Position numbers and translations under genes: made by a program
In this document: positions 38,694 to 47,109 of the stretch, in pieces
Numbering within the stretch: position 1 is the stretch's first letter
How the letters are laid out: every line of letters starts with the position of its first letter
Origin: Nocardioides sp. SLBN-35
Lineage (GTDB): Bacteria; Actinomycetota; Actinomycetes; Propionibacteriales; Nocardioidaceae
Direction of reading: 5' to 3'
DNA: 64,000 bases
Assembly: GCF_006715725.1 (NCBI RefSeq)
Contig: NZ_VFNU01000001.1
Location: 3,038,001 to 3,102,000, forward strand
Notes under the pieces: generated by a model
Seen by the model: only the letters and a program-made list of their open reading frames with translations
Database searches by the model: none
Told to the model about the DNA's origin: nothing

Positions 38694-39569
38694 TCAGGCC
38701 CGGACGGGCGAGGCCACGTTCGCCGAGCTACCGGCGGCGCCGGACAGCTCGGCCTGGAAGGCCCGCGCGGAGCGCTGGATCCGGAGCAGCATCGTGGCCG
38801 ACGGGGTCACCGAGCCGCCGACGTAGCTCGACAGGCGCGAGGGCGACGTACCGATCCGGGCGGCGAACCGGCGCTGGCTCACCCCGCTGACGGCGACCAG
38901 GCGCTGCACCTGACGTCCGACCAGCACCCGGTCGCGGTCGGTGCGCCACGACCGGCACCAGCCGAGCAGGGTGGCCACGACCTCGAGGTCCGCGTCGTCG
39001 GCCTCCTCGACCAGCTCCTCGGCGGCCGGGCCCCAGGGCGAGGCCGCGAGCATGCCCAGGCCGCGCCGCCCGGCGGCGACCGAACCGCCGCGGCCGAAGG
39101 CGACCAGGTCGGCGCGGGCCGCCCGCACGGTGACCCGGTCCTCGGGCGCGACCTGGACGTCGAGGTCCTGGAAGAGCAGTGCGCGGCCCACGCCGGCCGT
39201 GGTCTCCTCGGCGAGCAGGCGGTGCACGACCACCGTGGTCAGCGGTAGGTCGGGGTCGAGGTCGACCAGCCGCGCGGCCCGCTGCAGGCGTTGCGCGACC
39301 CGCTCCTCCCCCAGCGCCTGGGTGAGGGCCGCCGCCCGGGCCAGGTCCACCGGGTCGTCGAGGACGGCGAGCGCCAGGAAGCCGGCCAGGACCGCACAGA
39401 ACGCGGCCGTACCGGTGCCGCCGTGCTCCTCCTCCCAACGCCGCCAGCGCTCGCTCGCCTCCGGGCACCTCGCCGACAGCTCGGCCTCGCGTGCCCGGAG
39501 TGCGAGCACCGTCTCCTCGAGGAGCACGGGGGTCGGGAGGTCGGTCAGGACTGCGGGGTTGCGCATCAT
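38694..39569 (-). CDS. Uncharacterised protein with C-terminal XRE helix-turn-helix (paralogue 1)
   Basis: 291 aa, not recognised as a named family. The first 215 residues are helical and alanine/leucine-rich without a known motif. The C-terminus (about 225-272) is a Cro/XRE HTH: VSQRRFAARIGTSPSRLSSYVGGSVTPSATMLLRIQRSAR. The same HTH, nearly word for word, ends the next gene upstream. A C-terminal HTH with a large N-terminal domain is unusual for XRE regulators. A GAAGGTGA ribosome site precedes the ATG. It may regulate itself and its neighbour. Confidence 0.7.
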   Translation of the reverse strand: MMRNPAVLTDLPTPVLLEETVLALRAREAELSARCPEASERWRRWEEEHGGTGTAAFCAVLAGFLALAVLDDPVDLARAAALTQALGEERVAQRLQRAARLVDLDPDLPLTTVVVHRLLAEETTAGVGRALLFQDLDVQVAPEDRVTVRAARADLVAFGRGGSVAAGRRGLGMLAASPWGPAAEELVEEADDADLEVVATLLGWCRSWRTDRDRVLVGRQVQRLVAVSGVSQRRFAARIGTSPSRLSSYVGGSVTPSATMLLRIQRSARAFQAELSGAAGSSANVASPVRA

Positions 39570-39654
39570 CGCTGGGTCACCTTCGGGGGGAGGTACGGGG
39601 CCGCCGACGCAGGCCGGCAGTACCTGGACGCGCGAGCCCTCGGTTCATGACGCG

Positions 39655-39670
39655 ATTTCGGGACCTCGAA
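39655..39670. promoter_or_regulatory. Candidate operator upstream of paralogue 1
   Basis: ATTTCGGG followed by an imperfect dyad TTCGGGACCTCGAA lies 86 bp upstream of the start. A related ATTTCGGG dyad lies 80 bp upstream of paralogue 2. Confidence 0.35.
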
Positions 39671-39687
39671 GGTAAAAGGTTGCTCAG

Positions 39688-40530
39688 CTAGTCGCCGGCT
39701 CCGCCGCGGCGGGCCCGGCGCGCGGCCCGGTTGATGCGCAGCAGCATGGCTGCCGAGGGCGTCACCGAGCCGGTGACGTACGTCGACAGCCGCGACGACG
39801 AGGTCCCGACCAGGGCCGCGAACTCCCGCTGGGTGAGCCCGGTCTCGGCGATGGCGTTGCGGATGTGGGCCGCGATCGCGGCGCGCTCGTCGTCCTCGAC
39901 GATGCGGCGGATCATCTCGCTGACCGCCTGCAGGCTCCGGGCCTCCGCGACGTGGACCTCAGGGTCCAGCATCGCGAGGTGCTTGTCGATGATGCCCGAC
40001 CACGGCTCGGCCCGCGTCGCGCCGGTGAGTGCGCGCCACTCGAGCACACCGCCGTCGCGGAAGACCGCGAGCAGCGCGTCGAGGTCGGTGATCGCGGGCA
40101 CCTGCGCCGCGGCGTCGCCCACGGTCATCAGCCACGTGACCGCCTCCGCGCAGACCGCGACCAGGTCGGGACGCTCGCGGAGGTCGAGCGTCCCGGCGGC
40201 GCCGCCCTGGAGTCCCCAGGCCCGTTCGCCGAGGGCGCGGGCCAGGGCCGTGGTGAGCTCGCGGTCCTCCCCTTCGACGCTCACCAGCGCCTGGTCCTGG
40301 AACTCGGCGACCTGCCGGCCGCCGAGCTGGGCCACCAGCTGGGCGAGGAACTCGATGTCGGTGACCTCGCCGAAGCTCACGATCGACAGGGCGTTGGCGA
40401 GCACGGTCCGGACCAGCGGTGCCGGTGCCCCTCGGCGTACGGTCAACCGGTCGACGGCGCGCTCCCACGTCGCGGTCAGCTCCGCGTCGCCGTCCGCCCG
40501 TTGCTCGAACGACGCGACGATCCCCCACAT
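39688..40530 (-). CDS. Uncharacterised protein with C-terminal XRE helix-turn-helix (paralogue 2)
   Basis: 280 aa, unrecognised N-terminal domain. The C-terminus (about 225-275) reads LTQREFAALVGTSSSRLSTYVTGSVTPSAAMLLRINRAARRARR and matches paralogue 1 in the GTSxSRLSxYVxGSVTPSAxMLLRIxR segment. The N-terminal halves are far less alike, so the HTH is the conserved part. It is transcribed ahead of paralogue 1 with a 118-bp gap that carries its own candidate operator. The function is unknown; a regulator pair is the simplest reading. Confidence 0.7.
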   Translation of the reverse strand: MWGIVASFEQRADGDAELTATWERAVDRLTVRRGAPAPLVRTVLANALSIVSFGEVTDIEFLAQLVAQLGGRQVAEFQDQALVSVEGEDRELTTALARALGERAWGLQGGAAGTLDLRERPDLVAVCAEAVTWLMTVGDAAAQVPAITDLDALLAVFRDGGVLEWRALTGATRAEPWSGIIDKHLAMLDPEVHVAEARSLQAVSEMIRRIVEDDERAAIAAHIRNAIAETGLTQREFAALVGTSSSRLSTYVTGSVTPSAAMLLRINRAARRARRGGAGD

Positions 40531-40597
40531 GCCGTGCGCCCCCTCCAGCCGGCCCCGTCACCGAGCCGTGCGGGACAACATTGCCCTGCCGCGCCAA

Positions 40598-40617
40598 CCC
40601 GAACCTCGCATTTCGGG
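40598..40617. promoter_or_regulatory. Inverted repeat upstream of paralogue 2
   Basis: Perfect 6-bp arms CCCGAA/TTCGGG with an 8-nt centre, 68-87 bp upstream of the start. It shares ATTTCGGG with the site upstream of paralogue 1. The rest of the 184-bp gap (40531-40714) shows nothing else clear. Confidence 0.4.
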
Positions 40618-40714
40618 CGGCGCGATATCGGATCTGACATCACCTGCGCAAGATCCGGCCGGCCACCGGGACCCACGCCGTCGCGCAGGCGCCGCGAACT
40701 ACGATGTCCCGACC

Positions 40715-40921
40715 ATGTCGCACCGGATCCAGCTGGCCGTCCTCGCCCTTCTGATCAGCGGGATCAGCGTCCAGGCCCTGGCCGGCAGCTCGCGGCTCTC
40801 GGGCCCGATCATCGTGACCCTCACCGCGTCCCACGGAGTCCACCTCGACGACCTGCTGGTCGTTGCCGCGTGGGCACTGTGCATGGCGTGGTGCGTGCGT
40901 CAGTGGCGGCGCAACCTCTGA
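40715..40921 (+). CDS. Small membrane protein of unknown function
   Basis: 68 aa with two hydrophobic helices (about 6-22, QLAVLALLISGISVQAL, and 47-61, LLVVAAWALCMAWCV) and a basic C-terminus (RQWRRNL). TACGAT, a plausible -10, ends 9 nt before the ATG. No family is recognised. It converges on the flippase gene and overlaps its end by 22 bp, at the outer boundary of the polysaccharide locus. Confidence 0.55.
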   Translation: MSHRIQLAVLALLISGISVQALAGSSRLSGPIIVTLTASHGVHLDDLLVVAAWALCMAWCVRQWRRNL

Positions 40922-42360
40922 GCCTGCCCGACCAGCCGCGGATCGGCGGCCAGGGTCACGACGGTCGTCGCGACGACGTACGCCGCGCCCGCGGCCAGCA
41001 CCGCGGGCAGGAGCGGCGGGAGCGCCGCACACCACGCGGCGGCCGCAGCGCAGCCCGCGCCGAGGCCGAGCAGGTGCCGGGGAGCGACGACCGGCCCGAT
41101 CCGGCGGTGCACCACGACGAGCAGCACGACGGCCTGCGCCGCGAAGGACACGGTCGTGGCGACGGCGGCCCCGAGCAGGCCGCACCACGGGATGAGCACG
41201 AGGTTGAGCCCGATGTTGACCACGAGCGCCAGCACGCTGGCGACGAGGACCACCGGGTCGGGGCGCAGCGCCAGCAGGAGTGAGGCGCACTGGTGGCCGA
41301 TCCCGAACAGTGCCGGGGCCAGCGCCAGGGCGACGAGGAGGCCGGGATCGGCGTACTCGGCTCCGAGCAGGGCCGTGACGATGTCGTCCCCGCGCAGCGC
41401 CATGAGCACGCCATAGGGCAGGTAGGCCGCCAGCATGGCGGCCATCGAGATCTGTGCCCACCGGCGTACGTGCTCGAGGTCGTCGGGCCGGCTGGCCACC
41501 ACGGGCACGATGCCGCGGGTGAGTGTCCAGGTCACGAAGGTGACGGTCTCGAAGATCCGGTAGTTGGCGGCGTAGACGCCGACCGCCGTGGTGCCGAGCA
41601 TGACCCCGACCAGCGCGGTGTCGATGCGGAACAGGCCCATGGAGGCGAAGGCGTTGAGGCCGAGCACGGGCAGCGCCTGGAGCAGCAGCCGCGCCTGCGG
41701 CCGGCTGCCCCGGAACCGGAGCCGGACCCCGGCGCGGCGCGCGGCGAGGTGCATGGCGAGCGCTCCCCCGACTGTGCCGGCGAGGTAGGCGAGTGCCGCG
41801 CTCTCGGCCCGGGGGGCGAGGACGAGGGAGCCGGCGACCAGGGCGAGGGTGAGGAACCGCTGGATCACGAGCACCAACGCCGAGCGGTGCTGCTCCTGGC
41901 GGGCGCCGCAGCAGGCGCGAGAGGCGTCGGAGAAGGTGTCGACGAGGCACGCGAGCACCACCAGCCACACGGTCACCGCGTCGGCCGACGGCATCGTGGC
42001 CAGCAGGACGGGACCGGCGACGGCACAGATCGCCCCGCTCAGCACCGCCCGGATGCCCACCAGTGCGCCGTAGCAGCGGTCGAGGAGGTCCGGCTGCGCG
42101 CTGCCGAGCTGGATCAGCCGGGCGTCGAGGCCCGAGGACGAGAGCACGGCGAGCAACAGGCCCAGGCCGAAGCCGAGCGACAGCACGCCGAACTCCGCCA
42201 GCCCGAGCAGGCGCGCCAGCAGCAGGAACATGACGAACGTGGCGACCTTGCCGAGCAGCTCGGAGGCAGCCAGGGCGGCGACCGTCGAGCCGGTACGACG
42301 CAGGGTGCCGTCCGCGGGGCGTGGCGGGGTCGCCGTGGTCGGCTCCGTCGTGGCCGTCAC
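40900..42360 (-). CDS. Polysaccharide flippase (MOP/Wzx-type)
   Basis: 486 aa with 12-14 hydrophobic helices. ELLGKVATFVMFLLLARLLGLAEFGVLSLGFGLG and the ALPVLGLNAFASMGLFRIDTALVGVMLGTTAVGVYAANYRI repeat are typical of the polysaccharide_synt/MurJ-like lipid-linked oligosaccharide flippases. It is the last gene of transcription unit A. The GTG at 42360 overlaps the stop of the GNAT gene (GTGA); the frame stays open upstream but out of register with any gene. The N-terminal domain of the first gene of the unit is a second flippase. Confidence 0.85.
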   Translation of the reverse strand: MTATTEPTTATPPRPADGTLRRTGSTVAALAASELLGKVATFVMFLLLARLLGLAEFGVLSLGFGLGLLLAVLSSSGLDARLIQLGSAQPDLLDRCYGALVGIRAVLSGAICAVAGPVLLATMPSADAVTVWLVVLACLVDTFSDASRACCGARQEQHRSALVLVIQRFLTLALVAGSLVLAPRAESAALAYLAGTVGGALAMHLAARRAGVRLRFRGSRPQARLLLQALPVLGLNAFASMGLFRIDTALVGVMLGTTAVGVYAANYRIFETVTFVTWTLTRGIVPVVASRPDDLEHVRRWAQISMAAMLAAYLPYGVLMALRGDDIVTALLGAEYADPGLLVALALAPALFGIGHQCASLLLALRPDPVVLVASVLALVVNIGLNLVLIPWCGLLGAAVATTVSFAAQAVVLLVVVHRRIGPVVAPRHLLGLGAGCAAAAAWCAALPPLLPAVLAAGAAYVVATTVVTLAADPRLVGQAQRLRRH

Positions 42361-43445
42361 CGCTCTGCGATCCTCTGCAGCACGCCGGCCGGCAGGGCAG
42401 CCTTGAGCCGGTCCCGGGCCGACCGCTCCCACCGGTCGAGCCGGTCGACGGCAGCACCGGAGGAGGCGAGGAGGTGAACGCGGTGCACCTCGTGATTGCC
42501 GAACTTGCCGTCGGTGCGGCCTCGCAGCCAGTCGAAGGTGGTCACGCCGGGGTCGGCGGAGGCGCGGGCCGTGGCCGCGAGGTCGCACACGACCGCACCC
42601 CGGTAGTGCTCGAGGCCGTCGGCGACACGACCGTCGAAGACCCGGTGGACGCCGGGCTCCTCCACCACCATGCCGTAGCCAGCGATCTCGCCGTCGACGA
42701 GCAGCAGGTCGAGGGTGAGGGCTCCGGCGGCGGCAAGGTCGGACACATTGGTCTCGTAGAAGCCCCGCGCGGCGGGGTCGTCGAGGTGGCTCCGGCGGCC
42801 GCAGGCGTGGTCCCGACGGCGGCGTACGTCGACGACGCGGGGCAGCCAGCGGGCCACCTCGGCGGGCTCCCGGACGGCGAGCTGCTCCGCGCGGCGACCG
42901 TCCGCGGCGATCCGGTTGAGGGCGTTGTTGGCCTTGCGTCGCCGGTTGCGGCTGACGACGTAGTCGGTGCCGATGCCGAGGATCTGCGGGATCGGCGCAC
43001 CGGGCTCGAGCCGCACGCGGCCCAGCCTGCGCAGCAGGCCCGCGACGACGGGGCTCTCGCCCGGCAGCTGGGCGAGGTCGAGGGACCAGGCGGCGTGCTC
43101 TCGCTCGACCCAGTCGACGAGTGCCGCGGCGAGGGCATCGCCGGTGTCCTCGTCGTGGTGGAGCTGGCCGTAGTCGTTGAACGGTCCGCCGAGCAGCTCG
43201 ATGTGCCACACGCCGCGCCGGCGCGAGCGGGTGAGGGCGGCCAGCCCGGCGACGGAGCGGTCGGCCGTGCCGATCGTGAGGGCGACGGCCTCGCCGGGCA
43301 GGTGCGCGGCGGCCGCGCAGAGCCAGGCCGCGCGGGTGCAGTACGCCGTGCTGCGGGCGTCGACGTAGTCCGCCAGCTCGAGGAGCCGCTCCCGGGCCGG
43401 GCCGCCCGTGGCGACCCGGGTCGACCACGTCCGCGGCGCGCTCAC
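42357..43445 (-). CDS. GNAT/FemAB-superfamily acyltransferase
   Basis: 362 aa. The core SRNRRRKANNALNRIAADG (about 165-185) followed by FYETNVSDLAAAGALTLDLLLVDGEIAGYGMVVEE and FDGRVADGLEHYRGAVVCDLAATARA is the CelD/BcsL-type acetyltransferase_6 fold often found in exopolysaccharide clusters. It probably acylates a sugar or peptide precursor. The GTG start overlaps the stop of the kinase-like gene. It belongs to unit A. Confidence 0.75.
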   Translation of the reverse strand: MSAPRTWSTRVATGGPARERLLELADYVDARSTAYCTRAAWLCAAAAHLPGEAVALTIGTADRSVAGLAALTRSRRRGVWHIELLGGPFNDYGQLHHDEDTGDALAAALVDWVEREHAAWSLDLAQLPGESPVVAGLLRRLGRVRLEPGAPIPQILGIGTDYVVSRNRRRKANNALNRIAADGRRAEQLAVREPAEVARWLPRVVDVRRRRDHACGRRSHLDDPAARGFYETNVSDLAAAGALTLDLLLVDGEIAGYGMVVEEPGVHRVFDGRVADGLEHYRGAVVCDLAATARASADPGVTTFDWLRGRTDGKFGNHEVHRVHLLASSGAAVDRLDRWERSARDRLKAALPAGVLQRIAER

Positions 43446-44200
43446 AGCCCCGCGGTCCACGCGAACACCTCCCGCCAACGGCGCCGGCGACGCTCGACGA
43501 GGTCGGGGCGGAGATCGGCCGCGGGGATGCAGACCTCCGAGCCGTAGGTGCGCAGCGCCAGCCACCGCAGCTGGTGGGCGATCGCGGCGTGCTCGGCACG
43601 CGGCGCGGACCGCAGCACGCTCTCGAGGCCCCCGCGGGCGAGGTCGGCGTCCACGACATCGACGAGCAGCCGCAGGAAGTCGTGGTGCCGGGGCCCGGTG
43701 GAGGTGTACTCCCAGTCGATCACCACGACCTCGCCCGGCCCGGCGCGAAGCACGTTGGCGCGGTGGAAGTCGTTGTGGACGGTGACGGTGCACGGAACCC
43801 GGGCAGCGGCGGTCCGGGTCGAGGCGAACAGCCACGGGCTCACGCCCGCGGCCGCCAGCCGGAGGGCGTTGCCCACCGTCGCCGACCGGGGCGCCGCCCA
43901 GCTGGCGCCTTCGGTGCGGAAGCGCGGGGCGGGGATCCTCTCGATGCGCCGGGCGACATCGAGAGCGGCCTCCAGGTAGTCCTGCGACTCCCCCGGTTCG
44001 TCGGCGACCCGCCGGCTCGCCATCCAGCGGTCGTCGGGCCCGACGGCGACCGTCCGGGCCGTCGGGAGCCCGTGCGCGGCCGCCCATGCGCGCCCCTCGA
44101 CCTCGCGCCGGATCCGCCGGACGTCGCCGGGCTCGGTCGCTGCGAAGACGATGAACGACGGATCGAGCAGGTAGTCCTGCGGCACCGTCGACGCCCTCAC
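43442..44200 (-). CDS. Aminoglycoside phosphotransferase-like kinase
   Basis: 252 aa protein-kinase-like fold. The catalytic loop is VTVHNDFHRANVLRAG (HxDxxxxN), and the metal-binding motif VIDWEYTSTGPRHHDF follows. Related enzymes phosphorylate choline, sugars or antibiotics; in this setting a sugar or lipid-linked substrate is more likely than drug resistance. The N-terminal lobe is short. The GTG start overlaps the galE stop, inside unit A. Confidence 0.78.
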   Translation of the reverse strand: MRASTVPQDYLLDPSFIVFAATEPGDVRRIRREVEGRAWAAAHGLPTARTVAVGPDDRWMASRRVADEPGESQDYLEAALDVARRIERIPAPRFRTEGASWAAPRSATVGNALRLAAAGVSPWLFASTRTAAARVPCTVTVHNDFHRANVLRAGPGEVVVIDWEYTSTGPRHHDFLRLLVDVVDADLARGGLESVLRSAPRAEHAAIAHQLRWLALRTYGSEVCIPAADLRPDLVERRRRRWREVFAWTAGL

Positions 44201-45207
44201 GGGGTCGCCTCGGCGAGGTCGGTCAGGACGTCGCCGCGCCGAGCGGACCAGGCCAGGGCGTCGCGGACGCCGGCCTCGAGGTCGAGCTCGGCCTTCCAGT
44301 CGAGGAGCTCGGCTGCCCGCTCGCAGCGGGCGAAGGCACCGACGGCGTCACCCGGGCGGCGGGGCGCAGCGACGACCTCGACGGCGCGGCGGGACACCGC
44401 GGTGAACACGTCGAGGAGCTCGCGCACGCTGGTCCCGCGACCGGTGCCCAGGTTGATCACCTGGTGCCGGTGCCCGTCGAGCGCACGGTCGAACTGCTCG
44501 ACGGCGGCGACATGGGCACGGGCGAGGTCCCACACGTGGACGTAGTCGCGGATGCCGGTGCCGTCGGGCGTCGGGTAGTCGACGCCGGTGATCAGGAACG
44601 GCTCGTCCCGGCGGCCGGCCTCGACCAGGCGGCCGAGCACGTGCTGGGGCACCGGCTGTTGCGGGCCGGTGCGCAGCGCGGGGTCGGCACCCATCGGGTT
44701 GAAGTAGCGCAGGGCGAGCGAGCGCAGTCCGGTGACGGCGCTGACGTCGGCGAGGATCGCCTCCGTCATCGCCTTGGTGCGGGCGTAGGGGCTGCTGGGA
44801 CCGAGCGGGGCGGTCTCGTCGACGCCGGGGTCCTCGCCGGCTGCGTAGACCGCGGCCGAGCTGCTGAAGACGAGGTCGGTGACGCCCCCGTCGGCGAGCG
44901 CGGCCACCAGCTCGAGGGTGCCGGAGACGTTGGTGCGGTAGTAGCCCACCGGGTCGCTCACGGACTCGGGGACGACGACGCGAGCCGCGCAGTGCACGGC
45001 GGAGCGCAGGTCCGGGTGGGCGGACAGGATGCTGCGCACCAGGGCGCGGTCCGCGATGTCACCGCGGTGGAACGGCAGGTCGCGGACGAACTCGACCCGT
45101 CCGGCCGACAGGTCGTCGAGGATGATCGGCTCGTGCCCGGCGTCGAGGAGCGCGGAGACGACGGTGCTCCCGATGTAGCCGGCGCCGCCGGTGACGAGGA
45201 CCTTCAT
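44197..45207 (-). CDS. galE: UDP-glucose 4-epimerase family protein
   Basis: 336 aa extended SDR. The NAD site is VTGGAGYIGS at the N-terminus, the catalytic SSSAAVY and YARTK (YxxxK) are present, and RYFNPMGADP and DYVHVWDLARAHV are GalE blocks. It would supply UDP-galactose (or UDP-GalNAc) to the polysaccharide pathway. It is the fifth gene of unit A, 4 bp after the secreted protein gene. Confidence 0.92.
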   Translation of the reverse strand: MKVLVTGGAGYIGSTVVSALLDAGHEPIILDDLSAGRVEFVRDLPFHRGDIADRALVRSILSAHPDLRSAVHCAARVVVPESVSDPVGYYRTNVSGTLELVAALADGGVTDLVFSSSAAVYAAGEDPGVDETAPLGPSSPYARTKAMTEAILADVSAVTGLRSLALRYFNPMGADPALRTGPQQPVPQHVLGRLVEAGRRDEPFLITGVDYPTPDGTGIRDYVHVWDLARAHVAAVEQFDRALDGHRHQVINLGTGRGTSVRELLDVFTAVSRRAVEVVAAPRRPGDAVGAFARCERAAELLDWKAELDLEAGVRDALAWSARRGDVLTDLAEATP

Positions 45208-45211
45208 CGCC

Positions 45212-46012
45212 TCAGCACCGGCCCTTCGGGCCGGCCGGCACGCCGTCGGGGATCGAATGGGCGATCACCCGGTCCAGCCGCAGGTCGGCCGGCACGGAGC
45301 GGTAGAGCTCGAGGCGAATCCGGCGGCGGGTGCCGGGCTCGTAGCACCAGTAGCGCCCGGAGATGACCTGGGCGACGTCACCGTCGGCGTCGACCAGGAT
45401 CGCCTGGGCCGCGACGTAGTCGCCGACCGGGCCGGCCGCGCTCAGGGTGGCGGTCACGACGGCGTTGTCGGCGGTCCGCTTCAGCTTGCCCTTGCGAGCC
45501 ACGACCCGGGGCTCCTCCTCGCGCACCGGCCGGAAGTCCGTCGAGACGTACTCGACGGCGACGTCGGTGACCTCGGCCGCGGCCGGGCCGAGGGGTGCGT
45601 AGACGGCGAACTCCTCGCCCGGCGGCAGGCCGAAGACCGTGCAGCACACGTCGTTCTCGGGTCCGGTGGTCGACACGACGGGCCGGCCGGAGGCGTTGCG
45701 GCCGGTGATCCGCACCCGAGCCTCGTCGAGGACCTGGTCGGAGTCGTTGCGCAGCACCACGGCCAGCTGACGGCCCTCCTGGCCCCAGGAGACGACCTCG
45801 GGGCCGACCCCCGCCGTACCCGCGGTCGCGCCGCCGTCGGTCGGTGTCGCCGGGACGGGCGCGGCGGTCGGGACCGGGTCGTCGCTGTCGGAGCCGTCGT
45901 CGCCGCCGATCATGCCCGACATGAGCAGCGGCCCGGCGACGAGGCCGGTCGCGATGCATCCGGCGCCGACGTACAGCAGCCAGCGGCTCTGGCTCAACTT
46001 GTTGGCACTCAT
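45212..46012 (-). CDS. Membrane-anchored extracytoplasmic protein of unknown function
   Basis: 266 aa. One N-terminal membrane segment (about 12-33, LLYVGAGCIATGLVAGPLLMSG) is followed by an acidic, threonine/proline-rich linker, then a beta-rich domain (LAVVLRNDSDQVLDEARVRITGRNASG ... FGLPPGEEFAVYAPLG) reminiscent of FxLYD domains, and a second beta-rich part. A paired cysteine (CC) and two further cysteines could form disulfides. A GGGAG ribosome site supports the start, which overlaps the GT stop. Its place in unit A suggests a role in polymer export or attachment. Confidence 0.65.
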   Translation of the reverse strand: MSANKLSQSRWLLYVGAGCIATGLVAGPLLMSGMIGGDDGSDSDDPVPTAAPVPATPTDGGATAGTAGVGPEVVSWGQEGRQLAVVLRNDSDQVLDEARVRITGRNASGRPVVSTTGPENDVCCTVFGLPPGEEFAVYAPLGPAAAEVTDVAVEYVSTDFRPVREEEPRVVARKGKLKRTADNAVVTATLSAAGPVGDYVAAQAILVDADGDVAQVISGRYWCYEPGTRRRIRLELYRSVPADLRLDRVIAHSIPDGVPAGPKGRC

Positions 46013-47109
46013 GGTGAAACTCCCGTCGTAGTGGGGATCCGGACCGAGCTTCCGGTCATGGCGGAGTGGAGGGCGCGATAGCGCGCGATCATCGGAGCGG
46101 CGCCGAAGCGCTGGTCGAAGGCCGCGGAGGCGCGCGCGGTGAGCCGGTCGCGGCGCCCGGCGTCGCCGAGCACCGCCCGCAGCCCGGTGGCGAGGTCCGC
46201 GGCGGACCCTGGGCGCACGGCGTGGACCGCGTCGCCGAACTGGTGCGCGATGCCGGGGACCTCGGAGATCACGACCGGGAGCCCGGCGCCGAGGGCCTCG
46301 AGCACGGCGATCGGCAGGCCCTCCCAGTCGGTGGCCAGGGTCAGCAGGTCGCTGGCGGCCACGAGCCGGGGCATGTCGGCGCGCTCGCCCAGCAGCCGCA
46401 CCCGGTCGTCGAGGTCGTGCCGGGCGACCGCGGCGGCGATGCGCGCCCGGTTCGGTCCGTCGCCGGCGAGCAGCAGCAGGGGCGGCCGGTCGTGCGTCGC
46501 CAACGCCGCCCAGGCCTCGACGAGCAGGTCGTGCCGCTTCTGGTCGACGAGCCGGGCCGGGCACAGGGCGACGGTCTCGCCGGGCGCGATGCCGAGCTCG
46601 GCCCGCGCCCGCCGGCGTGGGTACGACGGCAGCCGGGCCACACCGTTGGGGATCACCGTGACCCGGTCGGCCGGGAAGCCGCGGCCGGTGAGCTGCTCGC
46701 GCAGGTGTGGCGAGACGACCACGACCTGGTCGGCGGACCACCGCAGGATCCGGACGGCGGCGCCGAGCTCGTGGCCGGCGACGCCGTGCAGGGTGACGAG
46801 GAGCGGGACCCGGTGCCCGTAGGCGAGCCGGGACAGCAGCGCGGCCTTGGGGTTGTGGGCGTGGACGAGGTCCGGCGCCGGGACGCGGCGCAGCCGCGCC
46901 ACCGAACGGGCGAGGTCACGGGGGCGTCGGCCCACGGCCGGGAGGGTGGTGTGGGCGATGCCCGCGGCCAGGATCTCGGCGACCCTGAATCCGGGGGCGC
47001 TGGCGATCCGCGCCTCGTGGCCGTCGTCGGCGGCGGCCCGGGTGAGGGTCACCGCGACGACCTCGGCGCCGCCGGCCCCGAGCTCGGGGATGACGGTGAG
47101 GATCCTCAT
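46009..47109 (-). CDS. Glycosyltransferase, GT4 family
   Basis: 366 aa GT-B enzyme. The N-terminal ILTVIPELGAGGAEVVAVTL and HNPKAALLSRLAYG precede the C-terminal donor site VALCPARLVDQKRHDLLVEAW, LLAGDGPNRARI and DWEGLPIAVLEALGAGLPVV (the E-x7-E motif). It probably adds a sugar to the lipid-linked repeat unit at the inner membrane face. It overlaps the genes on both sides by 4 bp in unit A. Confidence 0.88.
   Translation of the reverse strand: MRILTVIPELGAGGAEVVAVTLTRAAADDGHEARIASAPGFRVAEILAAGIAHTTLPAVGRRPRDLARSVARLRRVPAPDLVHAHNPKAALLSRLAYGHRVPLLVTLHGVAGHELGAAVRILRWSADQVVVVSPHLREQLTGRGFPADRVTVIPNGVARLPSYPRRRARAELGIAPGETVALCPARLVDQKRHDLLVEAWAALATHDRPPLLLLAGDGPNRARIAAAVARHDLDDRVRLLGERADMPRLVAASDLLTLATDWEGLPIAVLEALGAGLPVVISEVPGIAHQFGDAVHAVRPGSAADLATGLRAVLGDAGRRDRLTARASAAFDQRFGAAPMIARYRALHSAMTGSSVRIPTTTGVSP

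Noticed and set aside
40900..43659. Apparent 919-residue fusion running through the flippase into the GNAT gene
   Set aside because: The upstream part is out of frame with the GNAT protein; the GTG at 42360 with a GTGA overlap gives a normal 486-residue flippase.
43442..44200. Phosphotransferase gene considered as an antibiotic resistance determinant
   Set aside because: It is embedded and translationally coupled in a polysaccharide operon; the fold alone does not indicate aminoglycoside activity.
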